A stretch of DNA of 64,000 nt, from NCBI RefSeq assembly GCF_000308615.1, contig NZ_BAGB01000002.1:1-64000 (forward strand). The letters run 5' to 3'. Of this stretch, positions 59,620-64,000 are shown piece by piece. The notes under the pieces were generated by a model, which worked only from the letters and a program-made list of their open reading frames with translations, was not told the origin of the DNA and searched no databases. How positions within the stretch are numbered: position 1 is the first letter of the stretch; each line of letters opens with the position of its first letter. Position numbers and translations under genes: made by a program. The DNA comes from Nocardia jiangxiensis NBRC 101359 (lineage in GTDB: Bacteria; Actinomycetota; Actinomycetes; Mycobacteriales; Mycobacteriaceae).

Positions 59620-59761
59620 CGAACTGCCTTTCTCTGTAGAACATGACCGCACAGCACGGCGGTTCACAGTGTCCCATCGAACGACCGATCGCTAAGAGGA
59701 CCGTCCGATAAACCTCACAGTTCGCTGTGAATTTCACACCGACTGTTCGAACGCGATATTA

Positions 59762-59857
59762 CGGGGGTTATCCACAGAACCACACATTCGCGGCGGTGCT
59801 GGCGCATTTGCGACGATTGGTGCGTGCGTACAGAATTCGTGTGATCGAACTCCAGTC
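59762..59857 (-). pseudogene. Fragment of histidine phosphatase C-terminus
   Basis: On the minus strand the sequence DWSSITRILYARTNRR matches DYCSITRILYSRTGNR of the intact phosphatase at 60653-61312, and the DNA is similar for about 90 bases beyond (shared blocks CATTC, TGCG, GGTGCGTG and TACAGAATTCG). No start codon or upstream half is present. It is a decayed partial duplicate. A DnaA-box-like TTATCCACA at 59768-59776 lies within it. Confidence 0.7.
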
Positions 59858-59977
59858 GGGAGTCCCCGCGGACGCATGTCGGCGAGTGATGGTGACCCGC
59901 AGGCGGATTCGCACTTGTTCGGATGCTGCACTACGCTCGGCCGTCGAGCTGTCCACCGTTAGGGGGATTTCCGGTCC

Positions 59978-60643
59978 ATGACCGATTCCGTGCCCGAATC
60001 CACGTCACCGTCCGCGTCGCAATGGGTTGTCCAATCCGTGCCGCCCGAGTGGCAACCACCACAGGGTTTGATCGCCGCGGCGGCGGCCAATGCGGGTGGC
60101 TCGGTGATCGATATCGATCCGGCCTGGGTGGACGATCCGGACGGATACGTGCCGCCCGGCGCGGTGCGCGGACTGTTCCCGGTGGACGAGCAGGGGCAGC
60201 TGATCCGGGAATATCGCCGCAATACCGCACACACGCCGCCGCGGGACGACTTCCGCAATCTGTACGTGGACAACGAGGTTCCACTGATGGTGCTCGGCGA
60301 CGATCCGGAGGGCACCGTCCGCGCATATCTGATGAACACGGTGACCTCGCAGGTCGAGGGCACCGAGGTGGAATGGATCTGGGTCGCGGACATACCGGGG
60401 CATCAGGTCGCCGGGAAGCCGATCGAGAACGATCAGGTCGCCGTCACCCGGGTCGCGCTGGGCATACCGTTCGCCATGTCGGTGCGGCCCCCCGAACGCG
60501 ACCGTGAGGTGCTCGCGGGGACGTTCACCATCATCTGGGCCGGACTGGACGAACCCGAGCGTCGGGTGCGGCTGTGGCTCGATCTGGGGGAGTCGCTGGA
60601 ATGGGCGGTGGAACAATTCCCCACCCGCATGCACGAGGTGTAG
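59978..60643 (+). CDS. Hypothetical protein
   Basis: The 221-aa cytosolic protein has no signal or membrane segment. Its N-terminal half (IDIDPAWVDDPDGYVPPGAV, then RGLFPVDEQGQLIREYRRN) loosely resembles the type VII secretion system-associated protein family, but I am not sure. The C-terminal half is a beta-rich domain ending in RVRLWLDLGESLEWAVEQFP. AGGGGG precedes ATG 59978. It is bracketed by an intact phosphatase gene and a fragment of it. Confidence 0.65.
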   Translation: MTDSVPESTSPSASQWVVQSVPPEWQPPQGLIAAAAANAGGSVIDIDPAWVDDPDGYVPPGAVRGLFPVDEQGQLIREYRRNTAHTPPRDDFRNLYVDNEVPLMVLGDDPEGTVRAYLMNTVTSQVEGTEVEWIWVADIPGHQVAGKPIENDQVAVTRVALGIPFAMSVRPPERDREVLAGTFTIIWAGLDEPERRVRLWLDLGESLEWAVEQFPTRMHEV

Positions 60644-60652
60644 CAGGCGAAT

Positions 60653-61312
60653 TCAGCGGCCGGGCAGATTCCGGGGCAGCAGATCCCAGACGTGACCATT
60701 CTCGTTGATCGTGGCCACCGTGCGATTCCCGGTGCGTGAGTACAGAATTCGAGTGATCGAACAATAGTCGATCGGAAAGGTCAGCGGGCGTTCCAGATCC
60801 AGGATCCGCTGCACCAGCGCATTGACCACCCCGCCGTGCGCGAAGGCCACCACGGTATCGGAATGGTCGGCCGCCGCCACGATCTCCTCGATCGCCCCCG
60901 AAACCCGCGCGAAGAATGCGTCGCCGTCGATCTGCTCGGGCAGATGTCCCGCCTTGATCCGGCGATACACCGCCGCGAATTCCGCCTGCGCGGAATCGGA
61001 TCCCTCCGCAGCCTTGCGGGCGTCCTCGATCGGTACGTAGGCCGGTAGCTCCCGGTCGTATTCGGCGAGTCCGTCGAAAACGTCCACCGGCAGGCCGAAT
61101 TTCGCGGCACTGGGCCCGGCGGTCGCGAAGGCCCGGCGTTGCGGACTCGACACGATGCGGGCGATGCGATGACCGCCCCCCTCGAGCCGGGCCAGCGCGT
61201 CGGGGACGCGCGCGGCCTGTTCGAGGCCGATCTCGGTCAGATCCGGATCGGCCGGACCGTCGGCGGTGATCAGACGCTCCGGTTGGGCATGACGTACCAG
61301 TACCAGCTGCAC
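60653..61312 (-). CDS. Histidine phosphatase (phosphoglycerate mutase-like)
   Basis: The 219-aa enzyme has the catalytic RHxxP-type start (LVLVRHAQPERL, His9), SSPQRRAFATA, acid Glu in LAEYDRELP, and AFAHGGVVNAL with the second His. Members dephosphorylate small molecules; the substrate here is unknown. It converges with the gene at 59978 (9-bp gap). Confidence 0.9.
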   Translation of the reverse strand: MQLVLVRHAQPERLITADGPADPDLTEIGLEQAARVPDALARLEGGGHRIARIVSSPQRRAFATAGPSAAKFGLPVDVFDGLAEYDRELPAYVPIEDARKAAEGSDSAQAEFAAVYRRIKAGHLPEQIDGDAFFARVSGAIEEIVAAADHSDTVVAFAHGGVVNALVQRILDLERPLTFPIDYCSITRILYSRTGNRTVATINENGHVWDLLPRNLPGR

Positions 61313-61379
61313 GTCATTACTGTGCCGTATGGGTGCGCACCGCCGTCATCCCGGCATGCCCCGGACGATGCGCAACCCC

Positions 61380-64000
61380 TCAGGTGCGTGGTTTGACCAG
61401 CGGGAACGGCAACGTCTCGCGGATACTGCGGCCGGTGATGAGCATGACCACCCGGTCCACGCCGACGCCCAGGCCACCGGTCGGGGGCATGGCGTGTTCG
61501 AGGGCCTGCAGGAAGTCCTCGTCCAGTTCCATCGCCTCCGGATCACCGCCGGCGGCCAGCAGGGACTGTTCGGTGAGCCGCTTGCGCTGTTCGATGGGAT
61601 TGGTCAGCTCGCTGTACGCGGTGCCCAGCTCGACGCCCCAGGCCACCAGATCCCAGCGTTCGGCCACGCCCGCGATGCTGCGATGGGCGCGGGTCAACGG
61701 GGAGACCGAGGTGGGGAAGTCGATGTAGAAGGTCGGCTCCTCGGTGCGGTCCTCGACCAGGTGCTCGTACATCTCCAGCACGATCTGACCCTCGTCCCAG
61801 CCGCACTGGTACGGCACCTCGGCCCGGTCGCACAGCGCACGCAGCCGCTCGATATCGGTCTCGGCGGAGATCGTCTCGCCCAGGGCCTGCGAGATCGCAT
61901 CGTGCACGGTCTTGACCGGCCAGTCCCCGGAGATGTCGACCTCGGCCAGCGAACCGTCCGGCTGCGGGCGCATGGCGACCATCTTCCCGTTCGCGGCGAG
62001 GGCGGCGTCCTGGATGAGCTGTCGGCAGGCGTGCATCATCCGCATGTAATCGCTGTGCGCCTCATAGGCTTCCAGAATCGTGAACTCCGGATTGTGGCTG
62101 TAGTCCACGCCCTCGTTGCGGAACACCCGACCCAGTTCGAACACCTTCTCCATACCGCCCACGCACAGCCGCTTCAGATACAGCTCGGGTGCGATGCGCA
62201 GATACAGGTCCAGGTCGTAGGCGTTGATGTGGGTCTGGAACGGGGTGGCGTTCGCGCCGCCGTGCACCTGTTGCAGCACCGGGGTCTCCACCTCGAGGAA
62301 TCCCCAGCCGTTGAGCGTGTCCCGCAGCGAGCGGACCACCGCGCTGCGCTTGGCCAGGATCTCGCGGGTGTCGACGTTGATCGCCATGTCGACGTAGCGC
62401 TGGCGCACCCGGGCCTCGGGATCGGCCAGACCGCGCCACTTGTCCGGCAGCGGGTGCAGGCATTTGCCGATCATCCGCCAGTCCTGCGCCAGCAGCGACA
62501 ACTCGCCGCGACGGCTGGCGCCGATCTGTCCGCTGACCTCGATCAGATCGCCCAGATCGAAGAATTCGTCGAATTCGTGCGCCCGGTCCGTGCCGACTCG
62601 TCCACGGTCGATGACCAGCTGGATATCGCCGGACCAGTCCCGCAGCACCGCGAAGATCACCCCGCCGTAATCGCGGATCCGCAGCAGCCGTCCGCATACC
62701 CGCACGGTCGTGCCCTTCGGTGAGCGACGCGCGTCCAGGACCGAATGGGTGGGCGGATAGGCGACCGGATAGGAGTCGATCCCGGCGGCCTCGAGCCGGG
62801 AGACCTTGTCCATCCGCACCCGGACCTGTTCCGGGCGACGCGGACCGCGCTGCTCGAGTTCCTCGGCGGGCAACTCCGGCGGGCTGCCGTCCGCGTGCAG
62901 TCCGGTCATGGTCGACGGGACGGCCGAGCGAATTCCGGTGTGCAGCATGGGGTCCGGCTGTGTGCCGAAGCGCGGCAGAAAACCCTCGGCCAGCGCGCTG
63001 GCCACGGCCACCCGGACCAGTTGGCGACGTTCCTCGAACAGCGAGAACCGCGGCACCCACTGCGGCTGATACTTCACATTGGACCGGTACAGCGCCTCGA
63101 GCTGCCACCAGCGCGAGAAGAACATCAGCACGCCGCGCCACAGCCGCAGCACCGGACCCGCGCCGATCCGCCCCCCCTCCTCGAAGACCGCGCGGAACAC
63201 CGCGAAGTTCAGCGAGACCCGGGTGATGCCGTACTGCTCCGAACTCAGCGCCAGCTGGGAGATCATCAACTCCATGACGCCGTTGGGGCCCTTGGGATCT
63301 CGCCGCATCAACTCCAGCGAGACACCGGTGCGACCCCACGGGACCAGCGAGAGCATGCCCAGGACGCGTTCGTCGGATTCGGATTCGCCGGCGGCGACGG
63401 CCTCGACCAGCAGGCAGTCGCCGTCCAGTGGATCGCCCAGCCGGCCGAGCGCCATGGAGAATCCGCGTTCGGTCTCGGTGTCGCGCCAGGCGTCGGCGTT
63501 CGCGATGACCCGGGTGAACTCCTCGGGGGTGATTTCGTTGTGCCGCCGGATGCGCACGGTGATGCCCTGTTTGCGCAGGCGGTTCGCGGCCTGACGCACC
63601 TGCTTCATCTCCGGGCCCGCCAGGGAGAACGTGCGGGTCTCCAGAATCGCCTCGTCACCCAGGCGCAGTGCCGACAGCCCGGCTCGGCGATACGCGGTCG
63701 CGCCCAACTCGCTCGCGCCCATCACCGCCGGCGCCCAGCCGTACTGATCGGCCAGGCGCAACCACGCGTCGATGGCCTGCGGCCAGGCCTCCTTCGGACC
63801 GATCGGATCACCCGAGGCCAGGCAGACGCCCAGTTCCACGCGATAGGTGACCGCGGCCTTGCCGCTGGGCGCGAAGACGACGGCCTTGTCGCGTCGGGTG
63901 GCGAAGTACCCCAGCGAATCCTCGACGTCCGAACGTTCGAGCAGCCCGCGCAACGCCGATTCGTCCAGCCCGGTCAGCGCATTGGAGGCGCGCTGGGAGC
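61380..64000 (-). CDS. lysX: Bifunctional lysylphosphatidylglycerol synthase/lysyl-tRNA synthetase (partial)
   Basis: The visible part is about 873 residues and continues past the right edge; M. tuberculosis LysX has about 1172. It begins inside the MprF-like transferase domain ([20 protein letters not shown], then [16 protein letters not shown] motifs) and continues with an OB-fold ([20 protein letters not shown]) and the class II lysyl-tRNA synthetase core: [20 protein letters not shown] (motif 2) and [20 protein letters not shown] (motif 3). LysX adds lysine to phosphatidylglycerol, lowering the negative charge of the membrane and protecting against cationic antimicrobials. The N-terminal membrane region lies outside the window. 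Confidence 0.93.
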   Translation of the reverse strand, partial: SQRASNALTGLDESALRGLLERSDVEDSLGYFATRRDKAVVFAPSGKAAVTYRVELGVCLASGDPIGPKEAWPQAIDAWLRLADQYGWAPAVMGASELGATAYRRAGLSALRLGDEAILETRTFSLAGPEMKQVRQAANRLRKQGITVRIRRHNEITPEEFTRVIANADAWRDTETERGFSMALGRLGDPLDGDCLLVEAVAAGESESDERVLGMLSLVPWGRTGVSLELMRRDPKGPNGVMELMISQLALSSEQYGITRVSLNFAVFRAVFEEGGRIGAGPVLRLWRGVLMFFSRWWQLEALYRSNVKYQPQWVPRFSLFEERRQLVRVAVASALAEGFLPRFGTQPDPMLHTGIRSAVPSTMTGLHADGSPPELPAEELEQRGPRRPEQVRVRMDKVSRLEAAGIDSYPVAYPPTHSVLDARRSPKGTTVRVCGRLLRIRDYGGVIFAVLRDWSGDIQLVIDRGRVGTDRAHEFDEFFDLGDLIEVSGQIGASRRGELSLLAQDWRMIGKCLHPLPDKWRGLADPEARVRQRYVDMAINVDTREILAKRSAVVRSLRDTLNGWGFLEVETPVLQQVHGGANATPFQTHINAYDLDLYLRIAPELYLKRLCVGGMEKVFELGRVFRNEGVDYSHNPEFTILEAYEAHSDYMRMMHACRQLIQDAALAANGKMVAMRPQPDGSLAEVDISGDWPVKTVHDAISQALGETISAETDIERLRALCDRAEVPYQCGWDEGQIVLEMYEHLVEDRTEEPTFYIDFPTSVSPLTRAHRSIAGVAERWDLVAWGVELGTAYSELTNPIEQRKRLTEQSLLAAGGDPEAMELDEDFLQALEHAMPPTGGLGVGVDRVVMLITGRSIRETLPFPLVKPRT

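Noticed and set aside
59768..59776. TTATCCACA, a perfect DnaA box
   Set aside because: A single box, with no cluster and no dnaA/dnaN nearby, is expected by chance at this rate and does not indicate an origin.

Overview
This is high-GC actinomycete DNA from the order Mycobacteriales, most likely Nocardia or a close relative. The evidence is the conserved block ppiA, rhomboid, PH-domain protein, crgA, pabA/trpG, pknB-pknA-pbpA-rodA-pstP-fhaB-fhaA, tRNA-Leu. A DLW-39 microprotein, a LysX-type fused lysyl-tRNA synthetase, a cutinase, a secreted chorismate mutase and a SpoIIM/RDD/DUF58/MoxR block arranged as in mycobacteria point the same way.

Region 1 (1-9421) is the right-hand part of an actinomycete integrative and conjugative element (AICE) next to the 3' end of a tRNA-Ala gene. 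It carries a divergent hypothetical gene and XRE regulator, a roughly 1-kb non-coding stretch with inverted repeats, a small accessory gene, an FtsK/TraB-like DNA translocase, a three-copy iteron cluster, a RepSA-type HUH replication initiator, an excisionase and a tyrosine integrase. The left attachment site is not in the window.

Region 2 (9422-31260) is core chromosome. It holds tRNA-Ala, a quinone reductase divergent from an MmyB-type regulator, DLW-39, an Rv1264-like adenylate cyclase, a 6C small RNA on the minus strand, a DrrAB-like ABC exporter, ppiA, rhomboid protease, PH protein, crgA, pabA, a RibD-like reductase (with a broken copy of its own tail) and a separate deaminase. The Ser/Thr kinase, phosphatase and cell-shape operon follows, then fhaA and tRNA-Leu with a strong terminator.

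Region 3 (31261-50400) is more accessory. It contains a frameshifted 2OG-Fe(II) oxygenase, a secreted propeller-like protein, a 650-bp gene-poor stretch with palindromes, the SpoIIM/RDD/DUF58/MoxR/DUF4129 membrane block, and a TetR/MFS pair with two operators. A PhzF-like protein, an HD-domain protein, a truncated SCP2-type regulator remnant, a LysR regulator, two SDR oxidoreductases, a DUF4407 membrane protein and a secreted chorismate mutase complete it.

Region 4 (50400-64000) has glutamate synthase gltBD with a long, structured leader, a cutinase, two paralogous tiny secreted proteins, a hypothetical protein flanked by an intact histidine phosphatase and a decayed copy of its C-terminus, and lysX, which runs off the right edge.

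The main functional themes are envelope growth control (PknA/B, PstP, FhaA/B, PbpA, RodA, CrgA), nitrogen assimilation (GltBD), antimicrobial resistance (LysX, ABC and MFS exporters) and an integrated mobile element. Several gene-tail duplications and small degraded genes lie in the spacers. I did not find a multi-gene defence system or a CRISPR array. The most novel-looking material is regulatory or non-coding: the iterons, the orphan palindromes at 33.7-34.1 kb, the gltB leader, and the secreted microprotein pair.
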